Of a DNA stretch of 64,000 nt, positions 11,437 through 24,170 are shown piece after piece. Source of the DNA: Lindgomyces ingoldianus (taxonomy: Eukaryota; Ascomycota; Dothideomycetes; Pleosporales; Lindgomycetaceae). Made by a program: the position numbers and the translations under genes. Every line of letters begins with the position of its first letter. The first letter of the stretch is position 1. The DNA is taken from positions 2,207,285 through 2,271,284 of the forward strand of contig NW_022985163.1 of assembly GCF_010093535.1 (NCBI RefSeq), written 5' to 3'. The notes beneath the pieces are model-generated. The model was not told the origin of the DNA, made no database searches, and saw nothing but the letters and a program-made list of their open reading frames with translations.

Positions 11437-13199
11437 ATGGATCCATTCCTCGCTCGTTGGTTGAAAGGCTTAACGCAGCTGCTCAGCACGCTTCTCGTCG
11501 GCACTGCCAGCTATTTCTTCTGGAGGCTTTTCACAGCACGGCTCATCTTTTACAGGCTGAAGCAGATAGGAGTAGTATAAAGAACCCCACACTTCACTTT
11601 GAATAATCGAGCCTGATCACTGATTCGTCTTCCCTAGCCAATGCCGGAATGGAACCCTATTCTTGGCCACCTGCCAATGCTACCTCGTCTACTAAACCAG
11701 CTCCCCAAAGGGGCACAGCAATCATATTGCTTCGGTCTCTTGACCCGCGACTTCCCGAACAGTGACGGGCTCTTCTATATCGATCTATGGCCTTTCTCAC
11801 TACCAATAATTATCGTATCTACGCCAGAACTCGCCCACCAAGTTGGCCAAGAATATGATTTGCCAAAGCCTGACTCGCTTAAACCCTTTTTTAAGCCAAT
11901 CACTGGAGGCTTGGGACTTTTTATGATGAATGGCGAAGATCATAAGTCTTCACGAGCACTTTTCACCCCAGGGTTTAGTGCGAATGTGATCTTGGAGCAC
12001 ACAGGAAACATTGTCGACCAAGCGCAAGTGTATGTGGAGATCTTGCGCGAGTATGCAAATAAAGGAGAAATCTTTTCGCTTGATGCAATTACTTGCTGGT
12101 ATATGATGGACGTCATTGGAGCCGTTAGCCTGTAAGCGCTAAAGCTCTTTCAATGCATCTAAAGCGTGTATGGCTGATTAAACTTCACAGAGATGCACAA
12201 CTTAACTCGCAAAGACAACACAACGACCTAGCCTCCGCTATGAGAAATCAGATTCAGCGACACATTCGAGAAGAGGAGATGAATCCATTCAAACGCTACA
12301 ACCCAATGCGGCCTATTATGGAGTGGTATAATGGATACATGATGGATCGTTACATCTGCGCCGAACTAGACAAGCGGTACCAAGAATGGAGATCAGCAAA
12401 GCTAAGCAAGCCCAAGACGAAATCCGTCATAGATCTCGTTATCGCCGAATATATGCGTGAGCGCTGTGCAGGAGACACCTTGGATGTACGGTTTAAATCC
12501 TGGGCATGTGCACAGATTAGATTGTTCCTGTTTGTTGGACACGATTCTACCGCCGCGACGATTGTCTATAGCTTTTATCTTCTCTCCAGGCACCCAGCAG
12601 CTTTAGAGCGTGTGAGGAAGGAGCATAACGAAGTGTTCAGCGCCGATCTATTAATCACACCTCAGCTCCTAAAGGAGCAACCTCAACTAATCAACCAACT
12701 TCCATACACCACCGCAGTCATTAAGGAATGCTTGCGTCTCTTTCCGCCAGCCGCGGCTTTCAGGGGTGGTCTCGCAAACGTTTCTCTACGCGGCAGCAAC
12801 GGCCAGAAATATCCGACAGATGGAATGGGCGTTTGGGTCCTTCACGACGCCATTCACCGCCACCCAAACTACTGGCCAAGACCGTCTGAATTCCTTCCTG
12901 AGCGCTGGATGGTAGGCCCCGACCACCCGCTGTATCCTCCGAAGTGGGCGTGGCGGCCTTTTGAGTACGGCACTCGCAACTGCATTGGTCAGACTTTAGT
13001 CATGCTGGATGTGAAGGTCACGTTAGCAATGACAATACGGGAGTTTGATATTCAGAATGCATATAAGGAGTGGGATCAGTTTAATTCGTCAAAAGGGATC
13101 AAGACTGTGGATGGAGAGCGAGCGTATCAGATCTCGGCAGGATCGTCTCACCCAGCTGATGGGTTTCCTTGCCGCGTTTCTATCAGACAAGGAAAATGA
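11437..13199 (+). CDS. Cytochrome P450 monooxygenase, three exons
   Basis: Coding exons 11437-11574, 11638-12131 and 12191-13199, giving 546 residues. The introns (63 and 59 bp) have GT..AG ends, and splicing restores the expected proline-rich hinge (QIGVPMPEWNPILGHL) and an unbroken frame. The N-terminus has a single hydrophobic anchor (about residues 12-30), so it should sit in the endoplasmic reticulum membrane. The I-helix oxygen-binding motif GHDSTA is near residue 326, ExxR (ECLRL) near 390, the PERF-like FLPERW follows, and the heme loop FEYGTRNCIG has its cysteine at about 475. All key residues are intact. Sequence style recalls the CYP59-like group of fungal secondary-metabolism P450s, but the subfamily and substrate are not known. 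It lies near an MFS pump. The first ATG giving the membrane anchor was chosen as start. Confidence 0.9.
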
Positions 13200-13577
13200 G
13201 GTGGAATCTCCCTTGGCCGAACACAAACACACCCGACATCTAATAAAAAAGTTTGCATGTGAGAGGGTGGATATCCCCTCCCCATGAAAGGACCACCCTT
13301 GGTAACTTTTTCTACTAAAGGATCGGCGAAGGTGGATAGCGAGTTCTCAGGTGAATTGCTCGAGATTGCACCATTGGGCGGGTAGCACTTCAATACTGAC
13401 TATCTACTTTTATTACATTGCATTAATGAGTCTAAGCAATATTTTCGTCGCTTGTCATTTGAATATGTTATTAGGGCTCAATTATATCACCCCGGACAAT
13501 TGATCAGAGATGACCGAGTTTATCAGCACTATTAAGCACAAATATCGTATGATTTTCTTCCATAGTACGCTAGTAAT
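13200..13577. other. Convergent intergenic spacer
   Basis: Spacer between the 3' ends of the P450 (plus strand) and the small minus-strand gene. It should hold both terminators. No further gene is seen. Confidence 0.5.
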
Positions 13578-13976
13578 TTAATAATACGTCTTTTGCTTCT
13601 CCTGAATCTTCTCTTCGAGATAAGCTATCCCTCTCTCGTCTACTTCCAAGTAGCCTACCTCCCGCAATTTGTTAATGGCCTGCATAACCCAGTTTTGGCA
13701 GTTCCACCCGGTTTCTTCGCTCATCGGTAGTCCTTCGAGAATACCCGGGATCTCGCCCCAGACATCCGCTTCGATACGCCCAATGCGATGAGTTTGCTTA
13801 ACGCTTGCGTATTTGTCCATCACGACAGGTATGCTGTTGTAGTGAAAGCTTGAACCAGTGACCCCAAGCGCTTCGAAAATGAGCTCGTCACCACCATCAC
13901 TGAGGGTCCAGAGACACCAATGTGGTACGTCTTCGTCGTGTCCGTCAAGGCAGATGACCACGGATATTTCGGCCAT
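13578..13976 (-). CDS. Small hypothetical protein, 132 aa, HW...NCQNWV type
   Basis: A single-exon open frame of 132 residues, acidic, without signal peptide or membrane segment. The pattern VPHWCLWTL near the N-terminus and NCQNWVMQAINKLREVGYLE near the C-terminus is like small fungal proteins of unknown function (I think of the DUF6914 type, from memory and unverified). The conserved His-Trp and Cys-Gln-x-Trp could hint at a papain-like fold, but this is speculation. It ends about 380 bp from the P450 and is transcribed toward it. The start ATG at 13976 opens directly into the hydrophobic first strand (ISVVICLDG). Confidence 0.65.
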   Translation of the reverse strand: MAEISVVICLDGHDEDVPHWCLWTLSDGGDELIFEALGVTGSSFHYNSIPVVMDKYASVKQTHRIGRIEADVWGEIPGILEGLPMSEETGWNCQNWVMQAINKLREVGYLEVDERGIAYLEEKIQEKQKTYY

Positions 13977-14747
13977 GGTGCTTAGCTTTGAGCGGAGCCT
14001 AAGGTAGCTTTCGATAGGGAAGACGGGGAGAAAGAGTAGTATTTGAGGTGAAATGACGAGTTTATAGAAGCGAAGAAATGAATCCGCGCTGGCTTGTTTA
14101 TTCTTGCGATGAGGTCATGTGGGTTGCGCTGCGAATGCGTGTTGGTGGCACAGAAGCCGCTTTACTCTTTTGAGCCAATCCAATTTTCCGTTCCGAGTCT
14201 TCGATGAAGAACGTTGTCACTATCGCCACTGTAAGGGGTATGTACTAGGAGAGGAGCTAGGGGGAAATTGAGACAGTCCATCATCATATTGGAAAGGTTC
14301 CATCCGCATGTCTTTCTTCCTTAAGGACTCTCTATCTCTTATTTCACAAGTTCGGAGCCCTTGATAATCAGGAAGAGGAGGTGATTCTAATAGCCATTCA
14401 TTAGGGCGAACAATTCTATTAAATGGCCGGCTTTCTTATCATTCTAACTAAAATTGTAGCCTTGTAAGTCTTTGCGGGCTTAGTTGTAACTTTTTCCATC
14501 AGTCAAATACTGACATTTCTCGCCACCCCGTGTTCCTAGACTAGCACCAGTAGCTCCGCCTACAATATTCTTCTTGGCCATGACGATCTCCCTATTTCAT
14601 AAGATACCCTACACAAAGCGAACCCCGGGGTATATGTAAATTGTGAATTTAAATCGGAAGACGTCTAAATCCTCAACTCTCCTTAGACAGCCCCAGAATC
14701 TGCATCAAAATGGAACGGCTGGAGACACCTTTGCGCGCTGTTTGTAG
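13977..14747. other. Intergenic, no supported gene
   Basis: Ordinary composition. It contains a 33-codon minus-strand open frame at about 14484-14582 that I do not regard as a gene. It should hold the promoter of the 132-aa gene and the 3' flank of the MFS gene. Confidence 0.45.
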
Positions 14748-17700
14748 TTAGCTTTGCAATATTTGATGGGCTGAGGGTTGGAAATGACATACGCGGAGAC
14801 AAGCAGCGGCAATGATACCCAGAGCTGCAGCGGCAGTATGTCCAACCGTTAGTTACGGAGCCTTTTGGAGGCTGTATAGTACAGTTACGGAAGAGGAGGC
14901 TGTTACTAACTAACTGTACGGAGGATATAACGTTAGTGTACAGTTAGGATACAGTAACTAAAGTATATTAAAGTATTATAAAGTAATTGCGCTAAAGCTA
15001 AAAACTATACCTAATTAAAAAGTTATAATACTCTTTATAAGATCTACTATTGTTAATCTTACTGTTTTAATGTACTTTATAAGCTTAGTTAGCTTACTAG
15101 TAATAGTGTTATTACATAACTAATTCTTCTGCAGTTAAAAAGCCTTTATTATTAACACTAATAGTTAATTCTTTTTTATTATAATAGTCTTTTTAGCCTA
15201 TAAAAAGCACTGCTTACACTTACATAAAGTTGCTAGAATTAATAAAAAATTAAAAGTAATTTTATAAAAAATAAAGTAGTAAAGTTAACTTTACTACTAC
15301 TACTACTTAAGTAGCTAAGTAAGTAGCTAATTTCTAGCATACTTATCTTTTACTAAGAAATTAAGGTAAAAGTTTAACTTATTAACTTTCTACCTTTTTT
15401 TTAAGCTACAACCTTTATTATTATAGAGAATAGTAAAGTTAACTAAAAAAGCCTTTTTAAAGTGCTTATTATGTAGGTTGCTATAAGCTACTAAAAGCTT
15501 TCTTTATAATATCTTTAGTAATGCTACTTTTTTTTTCTTTTTTTTTTTTAAAAAAGTTTCTAAGTAGTGTGTATAAATCTTCTAAATAAACAACTTTATA
15601 TGCTTATACTAAAATAAGTAGTCTTTTTAGTAGTCTTTAAACTAAAAAAGGCAGAGAGACAGGTTAAGAATAGTTGCTACATAGTAGTAGAAGATCTTTA
15701 GCTCTAAAATAAGAGTTTTCTAGTACATAGTAAGCTTTTTAATGCTAAAGGCAACGCTGTTTTTAAAGTAGTTACTATAGTGCTTATAAGATAAGCGCTT
15801 TCTCTATGCTCTAAGCTTATTATTAATTACTTATAAGTATATAATTATTTACTATAAGCTGCTATAGCCTAATTTGCTAGTGCTGCCTTTAAGGCGTTTA
15901 GTTATCTTATAAAAAATTTTTAAAAAGTTTTTTATACACTTTACTTTTACTTATTTATTATTAGTAAAGCTGTTAAGTAAAAGATTATAACTATTATTTT
16001 TAATATTATTATTAACTTTATTAGTAAGGCCTATGTTATAGCGCTTAGATTAAATAAAGCGCTAAATAAGCTTTTTAAGTTTAAAATAACATAAAATTAT
16101 AAAATAAATAAAATGCTACTATATACTACTATCTTATAGTAGATTTAGTGTACTAAAGCTCTAGAGAACATTCTTCTTACTTAGTGTAGTTATAATAGCT
16201 ATAAAGCTATTACAACGCTTATTTAAGTAAAAGACTAAGTTATAAAAGTTATAAAGCTTTTTAATAACTTTATACTATTAATAAAGCTTAAATTAATTTT
16301 AAAAAGCTATATTAGCTAGCTTTTATTTCTATAAGCTTATATTATTACTATAGATAACTGCCTTAACAATAATTTAAATAGTATAGCTAGTGTAGTGTAT
16401 TTAGTTGTTACTGCTAAAGTTAAAGTTTATATGCAAGTTAAGATAATTAATAAGCTAGATGTTATTATTTAACATGTTATTTACTATAAAGTAGTAGAAT
16501 TTTAACTTAATATTATACTTCTAAAGAACTTTAATAATAGTATGTGCTTAATTTACACTAGTCTTGTTACTGTATAGGTTTTTAAAGCTAATAAGTAGGT
16601 CTTATAGCTAGGTGTTAGCATCTATGTACACATTTATAAGCTATATAAGCTAAGTTTAATAAAGCTTACTTACTAATAAAATGCGCAATAACTTTTAGTA
16701 TTAAAAAGTAGTTAAGACTACTTTACTTATTTAAGCTTAACATAATTTTACTATAAGCTTTATATAACATAGTCTAAATCTTCTCTTTTTACTTTATAAA
16801 ACTATTATAAAGATATTATAATAGCATAGTTAAAAAAGTAAAGAAAGTGTTAAAAAAATTAAGTTAATTTTAAGTAATAAAACTTTAATATCTAGCTAAA
16901 GTTAATTACTATAGCAACTAATTAGATACAACTACTTAGTTAACAAACACCTACGCTAGAGCACCCTTCTGCTACAGCGTATAAGCTACCTGCTACCTTA
17001 CTCCTGCTACCTCTGCTGCTACTATAAAGAGATTTAAAGGCCTCTAAGGGCTATTTAGCAGTACACTAATGTTAGCATTAATCTTATAAACTACTTTAAA
17101 ATGCCTTACTATATAGATATTGCTATTAATAAGTTTAGCTACCTTTTAAACACTAGCTTTATAGTAAGCTTAATAAAGCTATAGCTGCTTCTTTTTACTT
17201 ACTTTAGTAACATGCTGCAGATCTGCACTATATCTTTATATAAATAACACTTTTTAGCGCCTAAAAAGTTATAACTTATGCTTTATATAATATTCTAGCT
17301 AATCTACGCTTAATTTAATGCTAGAACACTATATATTATTCTAGTTAATCTTAAAGGTAATTTTAATATTATAGTAGGCATTATTTAGGTGCTTCTTAGC
17401 CTAGGTATCTTACATATGCTTTAAAGGAGTTACTTTACACAAGGACAGCGTAAATAAGCTAGGTAAGGCTATGCAGGCCTTCTCTAAGTGTTAAGATAAG
17501 GCAGCATAATATATCTAGGTGGCAGAACAGCTAGATAAGGCATGTAAGAATAAGGCTTATAAGAATAAGGCCTACAAAGATAGGGCCTGTAAGGTAGTAA
17601 CACGCTAAGATAACTACGTTGTTAATTAAAATAAAAATTAAAATATTATAATAGGCAAAAGAATAATGTAAATAGCATAGTTACTAAATTTATTAAAAGA

Positions 17701-19767
17701 TTACTAATAAAACAGGTAATAATAGCATTCTCTGCATTAATCTCTAAACACAAGCCTCTTAGCCCTTAGCAACCTGCCTTTAACTGCCTAAAACTACTAA
17801 AAATTTTATATAACTACTGTAAACAGTTAGTACAGCAGCCTTACGTATAGTACAGTATACTAAGTAGATGCCCTGTACGTACGTACGTGACCAAAATTAG
17901 TGTACTGCAGTACTGTACTATTAGGTGTACTAACGGTTGGACACACTGTGCAGCGGTATAGACAAGGATATAGCTGAACCAGGATATGTTAACTTCTTTC
18001 TTGACGTGGTAAGATAAAAATAGGCCTTCTACGACTATAGGACAACTTACACCTTAGATAGGCACTTGACGATAATTGCGAGAGTATCATGACGTTGCTG
18101 ATCCGTTAAGGTTGTGAGAAAGTTCCCACTAAGACCCTGCAGAGCGCGCAGAATCTGCTCACGGGAGTGGCCAGCTAAAAGTTTTTGAAGGCCGCTCAAC
18201 GCCTTGTTGACAAATACGGCACCAGATATTGAGAGTGCAAGAGATACACCAAGAAGCTGGGCTAATAATTAATGTCAGCAGCACCCATCGGAGATTTAAG
18301 TGCATATTTCGTACCGATCATGATAAACGCAACTCCGTGGGCCATAACTTCCGGCTTCGTGATGGATTGGATGACGGCAAACCCAGCCTGCATACCCATT
18401 CCTGCGCCGAACCCTAGAAGGACCTCATACCCGTATATCTCCGCTGTCGAAGTTTTCGAGTCGACACGCGCTGTGATATTTAGTATGTAACCTTTGGGGC
18501 CATGTGAGCGAACTTCTTGACTTACAAAACAGAACACCAGCTGGGAGGATTATGATACTACCTGCCAAAAACCAAGGCATATAGTATCCACCCTTGGACA
18601 GCGCTCCACCGTTGACTATAACAAGAAAGGTGATAAAGACGATCAGGGGGAGGAGACGAATAGCTGAATCGAGCGGGCCATCCCCACGTGTAAATTGAAA
18701 GTATGAGGGTATCCAGTATATCGGGATAAATCCAGATGCGTTGAACGTCGCTGTGAGGAAGAAAAGAAGGAGTGCTTCCTTATCCCCGAGGAATGCCACT
18801 GGGAACAGGCGATCGGATTCAGTAGTCAGAAAGGCGAAGTATTGCTGGATAGCGAAGGCGAGAAACAGAACACCAGATAGGATGAAGAGGGAGATGATCT
18901 GACCAGATCCCCAGCCATATAATGTTCCTCCGAAGTTAATACCCATGATCAGACATACCAGTGCACCAATGCTTAGTACCGATCCCAGTAAGTCGATATC
19001 GGCGAGTCGCGACGCTACACTCCGATCCTTCTGCGGCTGGAAGCTCGGGATCATGAAGAAGTATACCGGCGACAACACTCCCATAATGCAGAGATTAAGA
19101 TAGAAACTCCAACGCCAAGTGGCGCTGGAGTCGGCAAATGCACCGCCAATGAGAGGTCCAACGACGTTACCGATACCAAAAACAAGCCCGACAAGGCCGA
19201 GATACATAGGCCGTTCAGTAGGATTAGTATTGACAGACAGCAGCGTCATGACTCCCAGATACATACCGATACCGCCAAAACCGGCTAGGACGCGACCGAA
19301 AATGAATACGTCGATATTGGGTGCACCACCGCAAAGTGCTGAGCCTGCGAGGAAGAGTGTGACCATGGTTATGTAAAGGATTTTCGCGTCGAAAAGAGCG
19401 TACAGTCTTCCAAATGGAAGTACTACGGATAAACCACCCATCATGAAAGCCACCGAGAGCCAGGGGATCTTATCTGCTTGCCCGAAGCGTTCGGTAATTG
19501 GGGGAATGAGGTTTGCGGTGATGGTGTTGTCGAGAGCAAACAGGAATACTGTTGAGAGAATAGCCAACACCATTAATATCCACTAATTGATATCCTTTGT
19601 TAGCTATTTTGAAATTAGCATTGGAATAAACCTACGAATAGCCATCTACGGGGAGAAGAGCTGGGGAGTGCTGTTGCCTCTACTCCCGGCTCTGCGGCGG
19701 GCTCTGCGGTAGGCTCTGTAGTAGGCTCTACAGACGGTTCTTCTCCGCTGACTTCGTCTCGAGGCAT
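14748..19767 (-). pseudogene. MFS transporter with last exon split by a hAT element
   Basis: Minus-strand exons 19636-19767, 18526-19582, 18315-18470, 18051-18261 and 17949-17973, continued at 14748-14825 beyond the transposon. The four introns (53, 55, 53 and 77 bp) are GT..AG and every junction keeps frame, so without the insertion the frame would span 552 residues. The N-terminal tail has repeated (T/A)EP units (about residues 14-28). A run of hydrophobic helices follows, with the LDNTI motif in helix 1 and a GRVLAGFGGIG stretch, as in drug:H+ antiporters with 14 helices. It is probably a plasma-membrane efflux pump. The hAT insertion lies within the last helix. As it stands, translation would leave the gene and run some 30 codons into the transposon. 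The gene is otherwise undamaged, so the break may be recent. Confidence 0.88.
14834..17948. mobile_element. hAT transposon, 3115 bp, RIP-mutated, inside the MFS gene
   Basis: Terminal inverted repeats CAGTRTGTCCAACCGTTAGT (left reads A, right G at R) begin with CAG, as in many hAT elements. An exact 8-bp target duplication TGCAGCGG lies at 14826-14833 and 17949-17956. The ends (about 120 bp each) keep normal composition and contain repeated GTACAGTTACGGA/CGTAC-type motifs. The interior is TA-rich and has no long open frame, so the transposase is dead. I could not fix its orientation. RIP implies that other copies exist or existed in the genome. Confidence 0.92.
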
Positions 19768-22462
19768 GGTTTAGGGGGTTTGCAGATTATTATTTAACGC
19801 GAATGCAAGCAGGCTATAGAGATAAAGAAACAGCCCAAAGCTCCAGTTCATGCGAAAAGGAGGTTATTGATAAGGTTCGAAGCCTGAGAAGCATTGCACA
19901 GGTAGTTAATATTGGGTAGCTGCGGCAATGACTACAACTCTTCGCATTTGTCAGCTTAAAATGAAGTTTGATCTGTAGCGTATTGGTATGTTGTTGCTAA
20001 CCGTCTCGGTATTTCGTTGTCTCGTTTCCTCGGGTACTCGTTAACTCGGGGAATTGCTTTCTTTGGTGAAACTCTTGGTGTGCGTATCTTATGTCACGCC
20101 ATCTGGTGCTTTACCCTGCACTGTAATTGAATCTGATCGTAAACTTGAACCTTAAACCTCAGGCCGTAGTGAGCATTAATCTCCGTTTTGAGCTTTAGCT
20201 ATGAAGGGTGAGGCCCATACTTCAACGGTGAAGAGGGGGGGTTAATGTTTCGTCCGTGCAACTGACAAATAGCCGCAATTGATGAGAAGCATGTAATCGT
20301 AGCTGAGATCTTCGTATTGGATGTGGGCTTGGCTGGTGATTGGAGGAAGAATGTTAAGTTTGGTATCAGAATTTATAGCAGTGCATCTAGTGTAGTAGAC
20401 CTTTTTTGCCTATTTTTCTAGTTAAGACCCTCCAAAATTAAGGAGATATTCTTTTTTTAATAAGATCGATATCATATAAGATCCCGGTCCCTGTCCCTTG
20501 CTCTCCACGTCTCTCAGGCCGTGCAGAATAGCCCATTCCTGTCAGTGCTACATAATTAACGTGTAGCCTCTCTTTGGTCCATAGTTCGTTGGATTAGGAC
20601 ATATCTTAGATCCGGTATGATGATCAATACAAACGGAGAGAGTCAGAATGACAAGATTGTGGCACAATTGCCCAGGCGCCCAGTGGCAGCAACGGGTGAA
20701 GATGTTACAAGGGCCTCAGTCGTAAGGGATCGGGTCAGTTGAAAAGTGCCCTTGACTGTACCGCCTTCAACTCTCAGTTTGGCAGCCCTTCTCTCGGTCT
20801 TTTGCTTCCATGAGCATACCCCTCAACTAATCTCGCCTCTCTCTTCATCGCAAACCGAGATGGTCTCGGCCTTAGTATCTCTGATGCTAGGATTTCGCTA
20901 TTGCTTGTAGATTATCTGTTCGTATGCTTCTCCCCTTGCATTCATTCATATACTAGCTCGGTGTTGGACCATAGCTGTACAAGTGTGGATGATTTCCTCT
21001 AAGCCCTTGCCATCGTACATTTCACCTGTGGTATCAATCAAAATTGGATCTGAAACCAGTTTCACAGAGTGCGGTCCAGAGTGAAGACGGAAACACCGCA
21101 TCTTAGCGCAATATGACAGGGGCGATTTACAGAAGAACTTGAATCCGATTAACATTCTCCTTAGTTCTATCGATATGGTTACTAGGCTGGCCCACACTGC
21201 TTACGTCCCATTATGTGTGATAGCATGCTGTAGTATGCATCGTCTCCAGATTCTCCGGTATCTTATTCATCAGGCGGGGAGCAAAGAACAGATCTTCGAC
21301 ATGCCGGGCGTGGGTTTGGCCGCCAAAATCTGGTCATCAGTGACTGTGGCACCTTGAAAACCTTGAGAGCATAGTGGAGGAGCTTGAATATGCCTAGCTG
21401 ATGCTCATTCCCGTGGCTGAAACTGTTACGCAGCGCGGCCGTTCGTCAGTACACCCGGCCGTATAGTACTGCAGTAAATCAAATTTAGCACTGAAATCAA
21501 ATTTAGCACTGGTTAGTAGGTAGAGAGGTTGTTAATACAGTAATGGTATGTGGGGCCCTGTTACTAGCCGTTTACGGTAGTCTGTATAGATTTTGGGTGG
21601 GGTAGAAGAGCCTGCGCGGCCACAGAAGGCGCGGAGGGCTCAGAGGGGTGCAGGGAGTGCAGAGGGTGCAGAGGGACCTTGGGGTAGCCAAAAACAATGC
21701 AGATTATGTAAACCTAGCGTGTTTTGTTAGCAGTGTGCTAAGAAATCCCACAACACTATAATCTAGCCCCTTTATGCACCTTATATTCCTAGTACATTCT
21801 CTGCTAACCTTAAGCTTCTTAGCGCATTTTATCGCAAGGTGAGTCGAGATGGAGCTGATGGAGCTGATGGAGAGCACGTATAGAGCGGTAAGTAGATAAT
21901 TAGGTATTGAGAGACGACCTAGGTATATTGAAGTGAGGCGTAAGGGCTCTAGAGCTCGGGAGAGCTCAGAGGTAAATATATAGTAGCTAAAGAGCGCTAG
22001 CCCTGAACAGGAAAAGGGTGAGAGGTGAAGGACCACATTCACCCTAACACGGAGTCACGTGAAATAATGTCACGTGCGATACATTTCTGCCTCCTGGGCC
22101 TTAGGCAAATTAACTGCTTCTAATACGGCTCCTTTTCACTACCCTGTCGCATTTTACACACAATAGTCAGGCTACGAAAGAACTAGCTATGTAATAAGGT
22201 AGTAGCAAATTATCTAAGCCAGCAGTATACACTAAATAGTAAGAAATGCAGCTTCAAACAAACATTAATTTAATTCTACTCCTACTAATGCTTCTTAGTT
22301 AGGTTAGATACTCTATGAACAACCTTTTATATTCGGTACAGTACAGTACAATCTATTAATTCACCCGTTACGGAGTACTGCTAGATACCCTCCCTCATCT
22401 ACTCAGTACGGTTAGTACTCGCAAGCAGGTTGAACAGTATAGTCCACCGTACAGCCTCAAAA
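19768..22462. other. Intergenic, no supported gene
   Basis: Ordinary composition. A minus-strand stretch at about 20940-21360 reads as protein in pieces of different frames (for example DLFFAPRLMNKIPENLE) and may be a decayed gene, but I cannot name it. A perfect tandem pair of AAATCAAATTTAGCACTG lies at about 21478-21514. Positions 22330-22450 are rich in GTACAG/GTTACGGAG motifs like those at the hAT ends and may be a transposon relic. Confidence 0.4.
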
Positions 22463-24170
22463 CTACTCCGTTGCGTACGGATGGCCACCCTGCTGAAACG
22501 TATCTCCAAATTCATCTAGAGAGTCGAGCAGGTGGTCTAGATCGTTCTCTACTTCGACCAACTCCGCGGCAAACAAAGGATTCCATGGAGGTGACGCAGG
22601 GTTTCCAAAGCAGATAGGCAAGTTGGACAGATCGTGATTTAAAGTCTCTTTGAAAATGGAAGCATTTAAGGGCGGCATCAGTTCATTGGCTGCGTCCGCA
22701 TCATTGCTATGGCCGCTCACTTGGCTTGGGTCTGCACCGGAACTCACAAATCCAGAATCTGAAGACCCGGTTGAAGCTTGGTGGGTGAGCGAGGTCCGGA
22801 GCTGACCCGGCCTGGTAGTCACATGTCGTTCCAGCAAGAGAGCCACAGCGTCTTGAAAGATGCTTTCGAGGAAACTCTGTATTTCTTGTTCATTGGGACG
22901 CAAGCTCTCCGGCAGTTCATTCCGTGTAAGGTCAGACACAATGTTTGGTCCTTCGATGGCAGCGAATTCTCGGAGCGCAAGAAGGTCGTCTGAGAGTGGA
23001 GCATCTACATCTGTGATTTACGTCAATGAGTAGTCTTAAGCAGTAGGGGAGCGGAGGCTCATACAGGGACTTCTGGGCCTTGGCTTTCCTGGAAATAGAA
23101 TCTCATAAATAATATACCAATTTTCCTCTTTCGTCTTTCCCGGCGAGACTCGTTGTTCTAGCTGTCGTTTCTGTGACTGATCGATCCCATCCCAATTTCG
23201 GGGAGGTAGGATCTCACAGGACCTTGCTCGGATATGCTGGTCCCGCTCTAATTCCGACTCGAATTTAAGAGAACAGGACGGGCAATGTGTAGGAATTCGA
23301 TGCTTCCTCGCTAGGTGTTGTCTGTGGAATGTGTTAGCTGCATGTTTGCATCATAAAAATGGTCTTGGGTAATTACTTGAGCCTTGAGATATCTCGAAGG
23401 ATGTATTTGTAGCAGCCGCGGTAGCGCCTTGCATCATTCTTGCAGAATGGGCACGCTAAGAGCTTCTCGTCTATCTCCCCGGAGAAGCGGCTAACCTTGC
23501 GACGGAAGGGCCTATGCTCATCGCCACCATCCGACGAATTACCCTCCTTTCTTTTCTTGCCTTTAGAACTCTTTTGAAAAGAACCTGAAGAGGTATTTTC
23601 GGTATCGCAAGATGTATAATTCTGCAATGATCCAGAAGTTTCTTGCTCGAATCCTGAAGGACAAAACCAGAACTTGTCAAACAACAGCAAGGAAGCAACT
23701 GGCCGGAGCTGGTTCAAGGCCATGTCGTCCGTTATAAGAGCCGAGCCTGAGTCACTTCCGTCTAACCAAAAGAAAGACTCGTCAAAGTCAGATCGTGATT
23801 GAGAAGATGATGAGGGCAGAGGCGACCTCTCTGATTGCAGCGGAGGCGCATCGTTGGTACCTTCGGGGTCCTCCACACTATTGCTCTCAGGGTCCTCATA
23901 AATTGTGATCGTACCCGAAGAGCACCGACTGAGCCTCCGAAGCATTCCAAATCTATCTGGATCCGAGTCTAAACAAGCTATTTGTCTAATGGATGAATCT
24001 TTTAAGGAAACTGTTGGTTCTTCTTTTAATGGTTCCCATCCTGGTTCCGCCAGTATTGCTGAAGATGAAATAGGTGGCTGAACACCATCTTGATGGGTGT
24101 CTTTGCCGGCGAACGACGTCGGAAAACGGGAATAGAAGCTTCGAGTAATCATGGTTTCGTGCGTGATCAT
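22463..24170 (-). CDS. C2H2-type zinc-finger-like nuclear protein, 532 aa
   Basis: Exons 23377-24170, 23065-23321 and 22463-23010 on the minus strand. The introns are 55 and 54 bp with GTAATT and GTATGA donors, and both junctions keep frame. The N-terminal half is Ser/Glu-rich and low in structure, with a basic stretch (KGKKRK) near residue 208 that could be a nuclear signal. The conserved core starts at LLACPFCKNDARRYRGC (about 245-261). It continues across intron 1 into QHLARKHRIPTHCPSC and an ERDQHIRARSC segment, giving paired Cys and His in the arrangement of fungal C2H2-like proteins of unknown target. The C-terminal third is acidic. An 18-bp direct repeat at the start creates two in-frame ATGs (24170 and 24152), so the exact start is uncertain. 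DNA binding is inferred. Confidence 0.82.

Noticed and set aside
20940..21360. Possible decayed gene on the minus strand
   Set aside because: Protein-like fragments occur in more than one frame, but I could not assign a family or limits, so it is mentioned only in the intergenic note.
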